In this document: piece by piece, positions 1 to 8,086 of the stretch | How the letters are laid out: each line of letters begins with the position of its first letter | Numbering within the stretch: position 1 is the first letter of the stretch | Assembly: GCA_018894435.1 (NCBI GenBank) | Contig: JAHIPI010000024.1 | Span: 1-47,359 of the forward strand | Reading direction: 5' to 3' | Length of the DNA stretch: 47,359 nt | Source of the DNA: Candidatus Omnitrophota bacterium | Lineage (GTDB): Bacteria > Omnitrophota > Gorgyraeia > JAHIPI01 | Program-made: the position numbers and the translations under genes | Notes under the pieces: generated by a model | What the model saw: only the letters and a program-made list of their open reading frames with translations | Database searches by the model: none | Told to the model about the DNA's origin: nothing

Positions 1-63
1 ACCTACTTCGTTTTCTCTTAGTCTTACTATTCTTTCAAGTTTTTCTTTAAGTAATTTTTCCAT
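1..63 (-). CDS. Partial gene, N-terminus only
   Basis: An ATG at 61-63 on the minus strand is preceded by a good ribosome binding site (AAAGGAG, about 7 bases upstream). It opens a frame of 21 codons, rich in Lys, Glu, Arg and Leu, that runs off the left edge of the window. The start MEKLLKEKLERIVRLREN looks helical. It is too short to identify. Confidence 0.55.
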   Translation of the reverse strand, partial: MEKLLKEKLERIVRLRENEVG

Positions 64-128
64 TACAATTCTCCTTTAATGTGAGTATATGATAATGCTC
101 TCTTATTTTTTCGCAGGGTAGCACTTTT

Positions 129-141
129 TAGGACGGCACCA
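129..141 (+). repeat. 13-bp inverted repeat, left copy
   Basis: TAGGACGGCACCA at 129-141 is matched exactly, in inverted orientation, by 774-786. The two copies enclose the HEPN-like gene. The core GGACGGCACC resembles short palindromic repeats of the REP type that are scattered through many bacterial genomes; that resemblance is from memory. Confidence 0.6.
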
Positions 142-207
142 CTTTCACGGCAGACTGACCCCACTAACTCCGCCAACGGGGGGGGGTCCGTCCGCTGGAT
201 TGAGTTG

Positions 208-726
208 TTATAGGTTTTTTTTATAAGTTTTCTCATTAATTTTACACAACAATATAACAGATGCAGCCCAGATACATTGTTTTCTATTTTTATAAAATTC
301 TTCTTTTCTACGTAGACTAAAACTCAAACTTTGAACTATTCTTTTTTGTTCACCTCGTGAAAATGACGCTATAATATCCTCTATTGAAGTAGAAATCATT
401 TTTATATTGTGTGCATAAGTATTTCGTAAATCTGCCAAGGCTCGTATAAATTTACGTTCTGATTCATCTAGCAGCAATAATTTTTTTAATAAATGTAATT
501 TGCCTATGGGTTTTGAGCACATATCTAACTTTAAGAAAAAAGATAACAATTCAGGCTTGGCAGAGATTTTGGCAATTAACTCAGACAACAGTGCCTCAAA
601 AATAGCATAAGTCTTAATAATAAAACTCCAATCATTTTCTTCTTTGAGCGAATGGATAAAGCCAGAAGGTAAATTACATTTGGTTTCTAAATCTTGAACA
701 TGTAAGTTAAATTCTAATACACCCAT
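208..726 (-). CDS. HEPN-like domain protein
   Basis: This is a 172-residue, mainly helical, soluble protein. Residues 101-106 read RNTYAH, which fits the R-x4-H motif of HEPN-fold proteins. In ribonuclease toxins of that superfamily (HEPN-MNT pairs, abortive infection proteins) this Arg and His form the catalytic site. The preceding helix (FIRALADL) and the adjacent Asn are typical of the fold. No nucleotidyltransferase partner lies next to it, so it is either a solitary HEPN protein or its partner lies beyond the left edge. The gene sits alone between inverted repeats, downstream of the tRNA-Ser terminator, and is more AT-rich than the neighbouring housekeeping genes, which suggests acquisition. 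The family assignment rests on the motif and helical character only. Confidence 0.6.
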   Translation of the reverse strand: MGVLEFNLHVQDLETKCNLPSGFIHSLKEENDWSFIIKTYAIFEALLSELIAKISAKPELLSFFLKLDMCSKPIGKLHLLKKLLLLDESERKFIRALADLRNTYAHNIKMISTSIEDIIASFSRGEQKRIVQSLSFSLRRKEEFYKNRKQCIWAASVILLCKINEKTYKKNL

Positions 727-773
727 CTTCTATTATTTCCCCTATACCATTCGAAATCAGCTGATAATACATT

Positions 774-786
774 TGGTGCCGTCCTA
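774..786 (-). repeat. 13-bp inverted repeat, right copy
   Basis: TGGTGCCGTCCTA at 774-786 is the exact reverse complement of 129-141. The enclosed segment is 632 bp and holds one gene. No transposase lies between the copies, so any mobility would have to be supplied in trans. Confidence 0.6.
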
Positions 787-861
787 CGTGGCCACCCTAT
801 ATTTCCAGCGTGTCATTTTCGTGTCACGGATTTCGAAAAACAACTAAATATACAAAAAACA

Positions 862-935
862 TATAAACAAATAAAAAACAGCTATCTCCTTTATCTTACT
901 CTAGTTATGTATAAGTTCAAGGATAATAGCTGTTT
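862..935 (-). terminator. Probable Rho-independent terminator after tRNA-Ser
   Basis: On the minus strand, 926-935 (AAACAGCTAT) pairs with 876-885 (ATAGCTGTTT), with extra pairing inside the loop between CCTT and AAGG. The right arm is followed by a T-rich run (about 862-877). It lies directly 3' of the tRNA and would end the transcript containing serS, the metalloprotease gene and the tRNA. The long loop (about 40 bases) makes it less than ideal. Confidence 0.5.
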
Positions 936-947
936 ATAAAATTATAG

Positions 948-1039
948 TGGCGGAGAGGCAGGGATTTGAACCCTGGGTACCCTTACGGGCACTCCTGCTC
1001 TCCAAGCAGGTGCACTAAGCCGGGCTATGCGACCTCTCC
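948..1039 (-). tRNA. tRNA-Ser (anticodon GGA)
   Basis: On the minus strand the acceptor stem is GGAGAGG / CCTCTCC, with an encoded 3' CCA at 948-950. The anticodon stem CCTGC / GCAGG holds the loop TTGGAGA, giving anticodon GGA (1001-1003), which reads UCC and UCU. A long variable arm and a T-arm containing GGTTCAAAT complete a class II tRNA of 92 nt. It begins 19 bases after the end of the metalloprotease gene and lies in the same orientation as serS, so the tRNA may share a transcript with the synthetase that charges it. Confidence 0.97.
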
Positions 1040-1058
1040 TCGCCATATTTTTACTATG

Positions 1059-1784
1059 CTACGAATTTATAAACAATTGCGCGTAAATCTTTTTATATAT
1101 ATCCGCCGTCAAAGTCCAGGCATCACGCATGAATTCCGTGAACGAAAAACCGCTCGTCATAAGTCCGAGTATGCCGGCGATGACGATGACATTGATCGCG
1201 TATATTATTATGCCGGAGGTAAGATACCCCGCCTTCACAAGGTCCGGCTGTTTTGTCTTCAGCACGTCTATTGTCATTATAATATGAAACGCCAGTGTAA
1301 ATCCAAGTAAAAAGAGAAAATATTTATAAGGGAGCGGCGTCTTTAAAAAGACATTGTTCGCTACATATGCCGCTATCGCGAGAAGTATGGCATAAAACGG
1401 CACAAAATAGGGTGCCAGTGAAATAAATATATTATTTTTAGTCGTCGCCACACTTCCCGTAGCCGAATTGACCTTGAAAGATTTTACCCTCCCCAGGCAC
1501 ATCCACGTCGCCAAAGCGTGTACCGACTCATGCCCCAGCACATAAAAATATGACGGCTTAAAAACCAATAGATGCATAATGCAATACACCGCCACTCCCA
1601 GCGTAAAATACTGCTGGCCTACGGTCCAGGGGCTTTCAAAGTTTCCGAACTGCCTGTAAAAGGTAAGCGATATACTTACCACTACCGGAAGAAGCAAAAG
1701 CCCTATGATGGTCTTGAGCGCCTCGCCCGCTTTTGACGAGCCGCGTTTCGGGATTTTATTGTTATTTTTGCCGATTTTAGCCAA
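1059..1784 (-). CDS. Integral membrane HExxH metalloprotease-like protein
   Basis: This is a 241-residue polytopic membrane protein with about five to six hydrophobic segments. HESVH at residues 85-89 matches the HExxH zinc site and is set in or next to a membrane segment, as in site-2-protease-like (M50 and related) peptidases. The second segment group, around FISLAPYFVPFYAILLA, may carry further active-site features, but I see no clear NPDG motif, so the family is uncertain. The start is a TTG that overlaps the last codons of serS by 8 bases, implying translational coupling; no ATG is available before the first membrane segment. The substrate is unknown. It could also be a non-peptidase relative that keeps only the metal site. 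Confidence 0.6.
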   Translation of the reverse strand: MAKIGKNNNKIPKRGSSKAGEALKTIIGLLLLPVVVSISLTFYRQFGNFESPWTVGQQYFTLGVAVYCIMHLLVFKPSYFYVLGHESVHALATWMCLGRVKSFKVNSATGSVATTKNNIFISLAPYFVPFYAILLAIAAYVANNVFLKTPLPYKYFLFLLGFTLAFHIIMTIDVLKTKQPDLVKAGYLTSGIIIYAINVIVIAGILGLMTSGFSFTEFMRDAWTLTADIYKKIYAQLFINS

Positions 1785-3054
1785 TTTTAATTTCTTTCAT
1801 TCTATCCATATAGGGCCAGAGCGCCTTTGGTATAAGGACCGTGCCTGTTTTTGTCTGATAATTTTCCAGAATCGCTATAAGAAGTCGCGCCGTCGCTACT
1901 CCTGAGCCGTTTAATGTGTGTACGTAGGCAAGCTTCTGCGTATTTTTTTCCTTATATTTGATATTTGCCCGGCGCGCCTGAAAGTCCTCAAAATTACTGC
2001 AGCTTGAGACTTCAAGGTGCATTTTGCTTCCCGGCGCCCACAGCTCTATGTCGTAACATTTTGAAGCGGCAAAGCTTATGCCGGCCGTAGAAAGAAGTGT
2101 TACGCGATACGGCAGTTCCAAAAGCTGCAGGACCTTCTCCGCGTTCTTCAATAATGACTCCAGCTCGTCATAAGAATCCCCCGGTTTGACAAATTTTACC
2201 AGCTCTACCTTATCGAACTGGTGCACCCGGATCAGTCCCTTGGTATCTTTGCCGTAAGAACCCGCCTCGCGCCTGAAGCATGCCGTGTAGGCTGTATAAT
2301 AAATGGGCAGGTCCTTCTCCAGAATCACTTCATCGCGATATATGTTGGTAAGAGGAACCTCGGCTGTAGGGATCAAAAAGAGGTCTTCGTCTTTCAGCCG
2401 GTACATATCTTCTTCCAATTTGGGCAGTTGGCCGGTGCCGGTCATGCTTTTTCGGTTCACAAGAAAAGGCGGGAAAATCTCTGTATAGCCATGTTTCTTT
2501 GTATGAAGGTCGAGCATAAAGTTTATAAGCGCCCGCTCCAGCCGTGCGCCTGCGCCCTTATACAAAATGAAAGATGAGCCGGTTATTTTGGATGCCCTTT
2601 TGAAATCGATAATGTCCAAAAGCTCGCAAATCTCAGTGTGGGGCCGCGGCTCAAATAGAAACTTTCGGACTTTGCCAAACTCCTTAACTATCTTGTTTGC
2701 CTCCTTTTCAGGCCCTACCGGTACGCTGGAATTGGGTATATTAGGCACCAAAAGGAGTATATTTTCCAATTTTTTGTCTATGTCCTCCACTTTTGGCTCT
2801 AAATCGTCTATTTTTTGGGAAATCGCCTTTATCTCACCTTTTAAGCTGCTAACATCCTCCTTTTTTGCGATTTTTTGGCCTATTTCCTGGGAAAGGGTGT
2901 TCTTATTATATTTAAAACCCTCCAAATCCTTAATAATAGACCTTCGCTGGACATCAAGCGTAAGTAGTTCATCTATATCGAGTTGCATACTTCTATCTTT
3001 GATGGATTTCCTCACAAGCTCCGCATTTTCCCGTATGAATTTTAGGTCCAGCAT
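1777..3054 (-). CDS. serS: Seryl-tRNA synthetase
   Basis: This cytoplasmic class II aminoacyl-tRNA synthetase charges tRNA-Ser with serine. The 425 residues are the usual length. Residues 1-110 form the N-terminal helical arm that grips the long variable arm of tRNA-Ser (heptad-rich, starting MLDLKFIRENAELV). The catalytic core follows: motif 2 is visible as CFRREAGSYGKDTKGLIR, and motif 3 near the C-terminus as NGSGVATARLLIAILE. The gene lies 11 bases downstream of rtcB and overlaps the metalloprotease gene, with tRNA-Ser(GGA) at the end of the same run of genes. No T-box leader is seen in the short upstream gap. Confidence 0.97.
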   Translation of the reverse strand: MLDLKFIRENAELVRKSIKDRSMQLDIDELLTLDVQRRSIIKDLEGFKYNKNTLSQEIGQKIAKKEDVSSLKGEIKAISQKIDDLEPKVEDIDKKLENILLLVPNIPNSSVPVGPEKEANKIVKEFGKVRKFLFEPRPHTEICELLDIIDFKRASKITGSSFILYKGAGARLERALINFMLDLHTKKHGYTEIFPPFLVNRKSMTGTGQLPKLEEDMYRLKDEDLFLIPTAEVPLTNIYRDEVILEKDLPIYYTAYTACFRREAGSYGKDTKGLIRVHQFDKVELVKFVKPGDSYDELESLLKNAEKVLQLLELPYRVTLLSTAGISFAASKCYDIELWAPGSKMHLEVSSCSNFEDFQARRANIKYKEKNTQKLAYVHTLNGSGVATARLLIAILENYQTKTGTVLIPKALWPYMDRMKEIKIG

Positions 3055-3065
3055 ATATTCTCCTA

Positions 3066-6056
3066 TCAGCCTTTTATGACTCCTAGCGGTCGCATCCGGC
3101 AGACCTTTCTGGCTATACCCGCATTATGGACCACGTCCACCACTTCGTTTACGTTTTTATAGGCATAGGGCGCTTCTTCCGCCAAAGTGCCCTTGCCTAC
3201 CGCCATTACCTTTATACCCTTTGCCGCAAGGTCCTGAAGAAGCGTCTTTCTGCCTTCCGACCTCATGGCCTCGGTCCGCGACATAAGCCGTCCCGCTCCG
3301 TGGCAGGTCGACGCAAACGTCTCTTCTTCCGCCTTCTTTGTACCTAAAAGTAGATACGAGTTACGGCCCATATCGCCCGGTATTATAACGGGCTGGCCTA
3401 TATCCTTATAGACAGCAGGCAGCTCCGGATTCCCGGGGCCGAACGCCCTTGTGGCGCCCTTTCGGTGCACGCACAAAAGCTTCTCCTTGCCGCCTATATT
3501 ATATCTTTCAAACTTAGCTATATTGTGCGCCACGTCCCATACAAGCGACATGCCAAGCGCCTCCCAGCCTTTCTCAAATACCTGTTCAAAGCTCTCGCGC
3601 ACCTTATGCATAAGGCATTGGCGGTTGTTCCAGGCATAGTTGGCGGCGCATTTCATCGCCTTTATGTAGTCCTGGCCGTCATCGGATTTTACCGGCACAC
3701 ACGCAAGCTGCCTGTCCGGAACACTTATGTCGTATTTTGAGAGGAGCCGCACCATGCTCTTTGCATAGTCGTCACATATCTGGTATCCGAAACCGCGGCT
3801 TCCGCTGTGTATCATCACGGTGGCCTGCCCTTTACGAACGCCAAGCGCTATCGCAGCTTCATCGTCGTAAACTTCGTCCACTACCTGCACTTCAAGGAAA
3901 TGGTTACCTGAGCCGAGCGTCCCAGACTGCTTCTTCCCTCGCTCATAGGCGCGCTCCGATACCTTATCCGGGTCCGCGCCTTCCATGCAGCCTTTCTCTT
4001 CGGTGTGCTCAAGGTCGTCTTTAGCGCCGTAGCCGTGCGCCACAGCCCACGCCGCGCCCTTCATCATTATCTTCTTTTCTTCGGCATCGTTTACTCTTAT
4101 ATCGCTAGTCGAGCCGATGCCGGCCGGCACGTGCGAAAAAAGGGTATTAACAATTTTATCAAGGCGCGATACGACATCTTTCTCCGCAAGGTTCGTACGC
4201 ACAAGCCGCAGGCCACAGTTAGAGACGACAAAATTATCGGCTATAAAATTATGATCCTTGTGCCCTACAGTAAAATCATAAACATAATCGTTAAATTCTA
4301 TTTTTGTTATGCTTTCTATTGTATCCCAAACCATGCCGGATTCTTCCATGCCGCAGGATACGTATTTCACAAACTCATCAAAAGTAATAGCGTCGGGGCT
4401 CATCCTCGGCTTGCCCTGCCTTTTTCCATAAATGCTTCTCTCAATAAAGCGCAGGTTGCCAAAATCTGGACCAAGTTCTTTATAAACCGCTTTTGCGTTA
4501 AGGCCAGTGGATGATAGTGTCAGCGCCTTCTCCGCCAAAAATTCTTTTTTTTCTATAACACCTTTTTTCATCTTAAGATATTGCACAGCTATATTTGAAA
4601 GCCGCCGTCTTTTTCGGTTATATTCAAACCCGATTTTTGAGTACAGATTGAGCAGATTTTCCGTCGTATTTGATAGCTGTAACCTTAAGCGCATGGATGT
4701 GGTATTATCTTTGCATTTATACTCTGTCCTGCAGCTCATCGCGTTAGAAACAATGCTAAATTCTTTCAACATCGCTTCTATGTCCTTTAAGAAATCCTTT
4801 CCATTATCAACTATGCTTTCGGTTTTATTCATGGATACTGTGGGACAATAAAAATTATACCCGTAACCTGTCAGCGTTTTGGGAGTCGACATCTCTGCTC
4901 CAAAAAAAGCCGCAAGAAATAATCTCTTCTGCCATAATGGAGCTTTCATAATCCATTGCGGAACGCGGTATGACTGGGCAGTTTTACTGCCAACCGGCGT
5001 ACCGAGGCACGCTAAAAGAGCCGCAAAGGCGCTTGCGCCTACCTTGCACGAAAAGTTTTCGGCAGTAAAACTATATTTTGAATACATCGTTTCTATTTCA
5101 TGCATTCGTTTCCTTGAATAAGCACGTGAGCACGTGAAGCCTATTTTTTCTGCATCCTTTCGTATATCTTCCAAATCATTTTTCTGTCCGTAAAACCAAG
5201 TAAAGCCCTTTCCTCTTTTCCGCAAAAAATAGATGTTTCCATCTCCAAAATTGTATCCCATCATCTTTAAAATATAAGGCAACTGCGGAGAATTATAGCG
5301 CAAAGGAAAAAGATTTCGCTTGCGAAGCTGTATTATAACCTGCTCCAGGCCATGCCCTCGGGAATCTTTTTCTATGCTTAAAAGGTATTTCTTGATATCG
5401 TTTTCATCGACAATTATCTCATCCGATGGTTCCTCGTATTGCACCCCTTCAAACGGATATATGGCGACAACGTCATCCGGATTAAGGCTGCGTATGGGGA
5501 TCATGCCATCGGGCGTCCAGAAAGGATGATCTTCCGTTGCGACAATTCTGTTTCCGTTTAGGGTTTTCATTTCTAAGACACGGTTTTTCGGCCGTATTTT
5601 TAGGAATGCGGCTACCGGCGCTTCTTCTCTATCCTTTTTCTCGAAATTGATGCAGGCAAGATTTTTTTTCTGAAATATCTTCTTGGAATCGCCGATAAAA
5701 ATATATGCTCCGTTCTCTAATAAAATTTTCGTGCTGCCTGAAAGGCAATTTATGTCATAGCCGACACCGCCGGGGGTGATAACGCCGCCTGCTTCAATAT
5801 CCGTCGCAACCACTCCGCCTATCGGAAGGCCGTAGCCCCAGTGTATATCGGGCATCGCCAGCGAATAATTAACTATGCCCGGGAGGCACGCCGCATTCGC
5901 CACCTGCTGGAGCGCCTTGTCGTGGCGTATATCTTTCAGGAGTTTCTCGTCAGCATAAATAAGCCCCGGCACCCTCATGCCGCTCATAAAGGACCGGGGT
6001 ATCTGCCACTTATAATCGCTTATCTTTTCAAGCGGCCCCTGCCAGTCGTTGGCCAT
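3066..6056 (-). CDS. rtcB: RtcB RNA-splicing ligase with an in-frame intein
   Basis: RtcB joins RNA 2',3'-cyclic phosphate (or 3'-phosphate) ends to 5'-OH ends using GTP and Mn2+, in tRNA splicing or RNA repair. The 996-residue precursor consists of extein residues 1-103, an intein (104-613) and extein residues 614-996, giving a mature ligase of 486 residues, the normal size. Hallmarks are GGVGYDIN at the junction followed by C614-G-L-R, GSGNHFLEV, HSGSRGFGYQ, VWDVAHN and HRKGATRAFGPG, the last holding the His that is guanylylated. The Cys that ligates metal is the residue at the splice junction, so the enzyme should be inactive until the intein leaves. The archease gene lies 15 bases upstream, and archease is the known activator of RtcB. 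Confidence 0.96.
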   Translation of the reverse strand: MANDWQGPLEKISDYKWQIPRSFMSGMRVPGLIYADEKLLKDIRHDKALQQVANAACLPGIVNYSLAMPDIHWGYGLPIGGVVATDIEAGGVITPGGVGYDINCLSGSTKILLENGAYIFIGDSKKIFQKKNLACINFEKKDREEAPVAAFLKIRPKNRVLEMKTLNGNRIVATEDHPFWTPDGMIPIRSLNPDDVVAIYPFEGVQYEEPSDEIIVDENDIKKYLLSIEKDSRGHGLEQVIIQLRKRNLFPLRYNSPQLPYILKMMGYNFGDGNIYFLRKRGKGFTWFYGQKNDLEDIRKDAEKIGFTCSRAYSRKRMHEIETMYSKYSFTAENFSCKVGASAFAALLACLGTPVGSKTAQSYRVPQWIMKAPLWQKRLFLAAFFGAEMSTPKTLTGYGYNFYCPTVSMNKTESIVDNGKDFLKDIEAMLKEFSIVSNAMSCRTEYKCKDNTTSMRLRLQLSNTTENLLNLYSKIGFEYNRKRRRLSNIAVQYLKMKKGVIEKKEFLAEKALTLSSTGLNAKAVYKELGPDFGNLRFIERSIYGKRQGKPRMSPDAITFDEFVKYVSCGMEESGMVWDTIESITKIEFNDYVYDFTVGHKDHNFIADNFVVSNCGLRLVRTNLAEKDVVSRLDKIVNTLFSHVPAGIGSTSDIRVNDAEEKKIMMKGAAWAVAHGYGAKDDLEHTEEKGCMEGADPDKVSERAYERGKKQSGTLGSGNHFLEVQVVDEVYDDEAAIALGVRKGQATVMIHSGSRGFGYQICDDYAKSMVRLLSKYDISVPDRQLACVPVKSDDGQDYIKAMKCAANYAWNNRQCLMHKVRESFEQVFEKGWEALGMSLVWDVAHNIAKFERYNIGGKEKLLCVHRKGATRAFGPGNPELPAVYKDIGQPVIIPGDMGRNSYLLLGTKKAEEETFASTCHGAGRLMSRTEAMRSEGRKTLLQDLAAKGIKVMAVGKGTLAEEAPYAYKNVNEVVDVVHNAGIARKVCRMRPLGVIKG
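4218..5747 (-). other. Intein with LAGLIDADG-type endonuclease inside RtcB
   Basis: The 510-residue insertion starts at Cys104 (CLSGSTKILLENG, splicing block A). Block B follows with the TxxH motif TEDHPF. Two LAGLIDADG-like helices, around MMGYNFGDGN and LAAFFGAEMS, mark the homing endonuclease; the second has lost the usual acidic pattern (GAE instead of DAD or DGD), so cutting activity may be weakened. The C-terminal block is HNFIADNFVVSN followed by Cys as the +1 residue. The penultimate residue is Ser rather than the usual His, a known but uncommon variant. Archaeal RtcB proteins carry inteins, which raises possible cross-domain transfer, but I could not compare sequences. Confidence 0.92.
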
Positions 6057-6071
6057 GAATTGTCCCCATCC

Positions 6072-6500
6072 TTAAACGTCAAAAATTACTTGCGCCTCGT
6101 ATCTTTCGCCGTTCTTAATTATCTTAAGTTCATGGCGGGTAGCCGCTTTTATCTCTGCTTTAAGCCGGTTTCTATTCTCGCCTATAAACCGGCCTTTTAC
6201 TTTTGCGGTCAGATTTTTGCCGGTAAGCTCCCCGATATTAAATTCGCTGAATATTATATTTTTTGTATAGAAATTATATAGAAGCTCTTCAAGCCACTCT
6301 ATAAGCAGTTCTTCCTCATCCGGCGCCTCTAGTTTGACCTCTATCTCCGCAGAACTCTTTATCCCCTCAAGGTCGGCAATGATAGTAAACATTCCGAGAG
6401 CCGCGTTTTCAAAAAGTTCCTTCAGTGTATTACCGTATACCTTTATAGCTATATCCGCCGTATGGTCCGTGATCTCAAAACGCCTCTTGCCATTATTCAT
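6072..6500 (-). CDS. Archease, RtcB cofactor
   Basis: Archease (142 residues, normal length) promotes guanylylation of RtcB and allows multiple turnover. The diagnostic N-terminus FEITDHTADIAIKVYG contains the conserved acidic residues of the metal site, and the C-terminal part (KNGERYEAQVIFDV) fits the family. The start codon overlaps the stop of the thioesterase gene by 4 bases (ATGA), and rtcB follows 15 bases downstream, so ligase and activator are made together. Confidence 0.93.
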   Translation of the reverse strand: MNNGKRRFEITDHTADIAIKVYGNTLKELFENAALGMFTIIADLEGIKSSAEIEVKLEAPDEEELLIEWLEELLYNFYTKNIIFSEFNIGELTGKNLTAKVKGRFIGENRNRLKAEIKAATRHELKIIKNGERYEAQVIFDV

Positions 6501-6886
6501 GATAAGGCCTTTTTCATGTCGTCGGGGACGAGCTTTGGCTTAAAATCGCTGCCTATGCATGCGAGGATTATTGTGGCTATAGTTAAAGTGGTATCATCTT
6601 TTTTGATCTCCTGGAAAAACCGGATGGATGCCCTTCCTACATCTTCTATGCGCGTGATTACGGAGATCTCCTCGCCATAGCGCGCGGGCCTTTTATAATC
6701 TATCTCCGCGCGGACGACTGCGAAACCTACTCCGCGCTTTAAGTATTCGGCGACTTCAATGCCTTTTTCGCGCAAAAGCTCCGTACGGCCTTCTTCGAAA
6801 AAATCGAGGTACCTGCCGTAATAGACCACGCCTCCCGAGTCGGTATTATGGTAATATATTCTGCGCTTGATGTGAAAATCTGTCAT
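6497..6886 (-). CDS. ybgC: YbgC-like acyl-CoA thioesterase (hotdog fold)
   Basis: This 129-residue single hotdog-domain protein starts with RIYYHNTDSGGVVYYGRYL, the YbgC/4-hydroxybenzoyl-CoA thioesterase signature with the catalytic Asp in the NTDSGG segment, followed by FFEEGRTELLRE. Family members hydrolyse short- or long-chain acyl-CoA and in many Gram-negatives are encoded with the Tol-Pal genes. Here the gene is instead the first partner of archease-rtcB and lies 7 bases after the decarboxylase gene, so its substrate cannot be inferred from context. Confidence 0.9.
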   Translation of the reverse strand: MTDFHIKRRIYYHNTDSGGVVYYGRYLDFFEEGRTELLREKGIEVAEYLKRGVGFAVVRAEIDYKRPARYGEEISVITRIEDVGRASIRFFQEIKKDDTTLTIATIILACIGSDFKPKLVPDDMKKALS

Positions 6887-6893
6887 AAGTACC

Positions 6894-8075
6894 CTAGATG
6901 TTAATATTCACTATTTTCGCGGGCGGAAAACCGTTAAAGTAGGTGGATGAGGCGATGCTATAGGCGCCGATATTTTCGGCGTATAAGAGATCGTCTATCT
7001 CAAGTTCGGGCAGCTCTTCCGCAACCGAGATCGTATCAAAGGCATCGCAGGTAGGCCCGAATACGGCGCAAACTTTCAGCTCCCCATCCTTAAACGCCTT
7101 AAGAGGATACTGGCAATGGTCAAATACGATGCCCGAGAAGGTGTGATAGACGCCGTCGTCCAGATAATAACACAACTTGCCGTCACGCACGGCTTTTCCT
7201 ATTATTTTCGTAACAAGCGCGCAGGCATTGGCTACCATAAAGCGTCCGGGTTCAGCGAGTATCTCCATAGTATCGGGGAATAATCTTTTGAATTCGCCGT
7301 TTAACTTCCGCGCCAATGTTTTGAATGATTTTACTTTGCTGTGGTACTTTACGGGAAATCCACCTCCGATATCCAATATATTTATTTTGTATCCACGTGA
7401 CTCGGATTCTTTTAGGATGGAAGCGGCAAGCTGAAGCGCCTGCATATAGTTTTCGAAATTGTTGCATTGACTTCCGACGTGAAAACTGACGCCTTCCACG
7501 ACTAGCCCCATATTAAACGCTTCGACTATTAGATCTACCGCCTCGCCGGGATCGGCGCCGAATTTGGACGAGAGCTCTACCATGGATCCTGTATTCGGCA
7601 CCTTTATTCTTAAAGCCAGGCCCGCATGAGGGCAATGTTCCTTTATCTTTTTAAGCTCGGCCAGATTATCATAGGTCACTAGCGGCTTATACTGGTCCAA
7701 CTCCTTCAAGGCCTCGACCTTTTTTATCGTATTGGCGTAGATTATCTTATCCCAGATAAAATCCTGCCGCTCTTTCGGAGGCAGGTTTTTTATGTTTTCG
7801 TGGACGATATTAAATTCGGGTAAAGACGCAACATCAAAACTTGCCCCTAGTTTATAGAGAGTCCTTATTATCTCGGGCGTGGTATTTGCCTTCACCGCAT
7901 AATACGCCTGCACTCTCGGAAGGTTTTCCTTAAACTCTCTGTAATTCTCCCTTATCTTCTCGTGGTCAATGATAAAAACGGGCGTGCCGTGTTTTTTCGC
8001 TATCTCCTCGAGCTCCTCGAGATGTTTTTCTTTACCCGTGTCTATATCTGTATTTTTTTGTTCGGTAACAGCCAT
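6894..8075 (-). CDS. Fold-type III PLP decarboxylase, probably ornithine decarboxylase
   Basis: This 393-residue enzyme belongs to the alanine-racemase-fold family of ornithine/lysine/diaminopimelate decarboxylases. The PLP lysine is K62 in AYYAVKANTTPEI. HVGSQ, the glycine loop LDIGGGFP and the phosphate-binding EPGRF follow. GPTCDAFD near the C-terminus holds the catalytic Cys and the Asp that contacts the substrate amine in ornithine decarboxylases. The gene directly follows a homospermidine synthase-like gene (11 bases apart), which needs putrescine, so decarboxylation of ornithine to putrescine is the most coherent role. Lysine decarboxylation to cadaverine, or carboxynorspermidine decarboxylation, cannot be excluded from sequence alone. 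Confidence 0.85.
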   Translation of the reverse strand: MAVTEQKNTDIDTGKEKHLEELEEIAKKHGTPVFIIDHEKIRENYREFKENLPRVQAYYAVKANTTPEIIRTLYKLGASFDVASLPEFNIVHENIKNLPPKERQDFIWDKIIYANTIKKVEALKELDQYKPLVTYDNLAELKKIKEHCPHAGLALRIKVPNTGSMVELSSKFGADPGEAVDLIVEAFNMGLVVEGVSFHVGSQCNNFENYMQALQLAASILKESESRGYKINILDIGGGFPVKYHSKVKSFKTLARKLNGEFKRLFPDTMEILAEPGRFMVANACALVTKIIGKAVRDGKLCYYLDDGVYHTFSGIVFDHCQYPLKAFKDGELKVCAVFGPTCDAFDTISVAEELPELEIDDLLYAENIGAYSIASSTYFNGFPPAKIVNINI

Positions 8076-8086
8076 TTCACCCAGCC

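Noticed and set aside
948-1039. tRNA-Ser as an attachment site for an integrated element
   Set aside because: No second copy of the tRNA 3' end and no integrase were found in the flanking sequence within the window.
966-1310. Plus-strand open frame across the tRNA-Ser
   Set aside because: It overlaps the tRNA and the membrane metalloprotease gene on the other strand and has no family resemblance.
5841-6281. Long plus-strand frames opposite rtcB and archease
   Set aside because: They are shadows of well-supported minus-strand genes and show no recognisable protein features.
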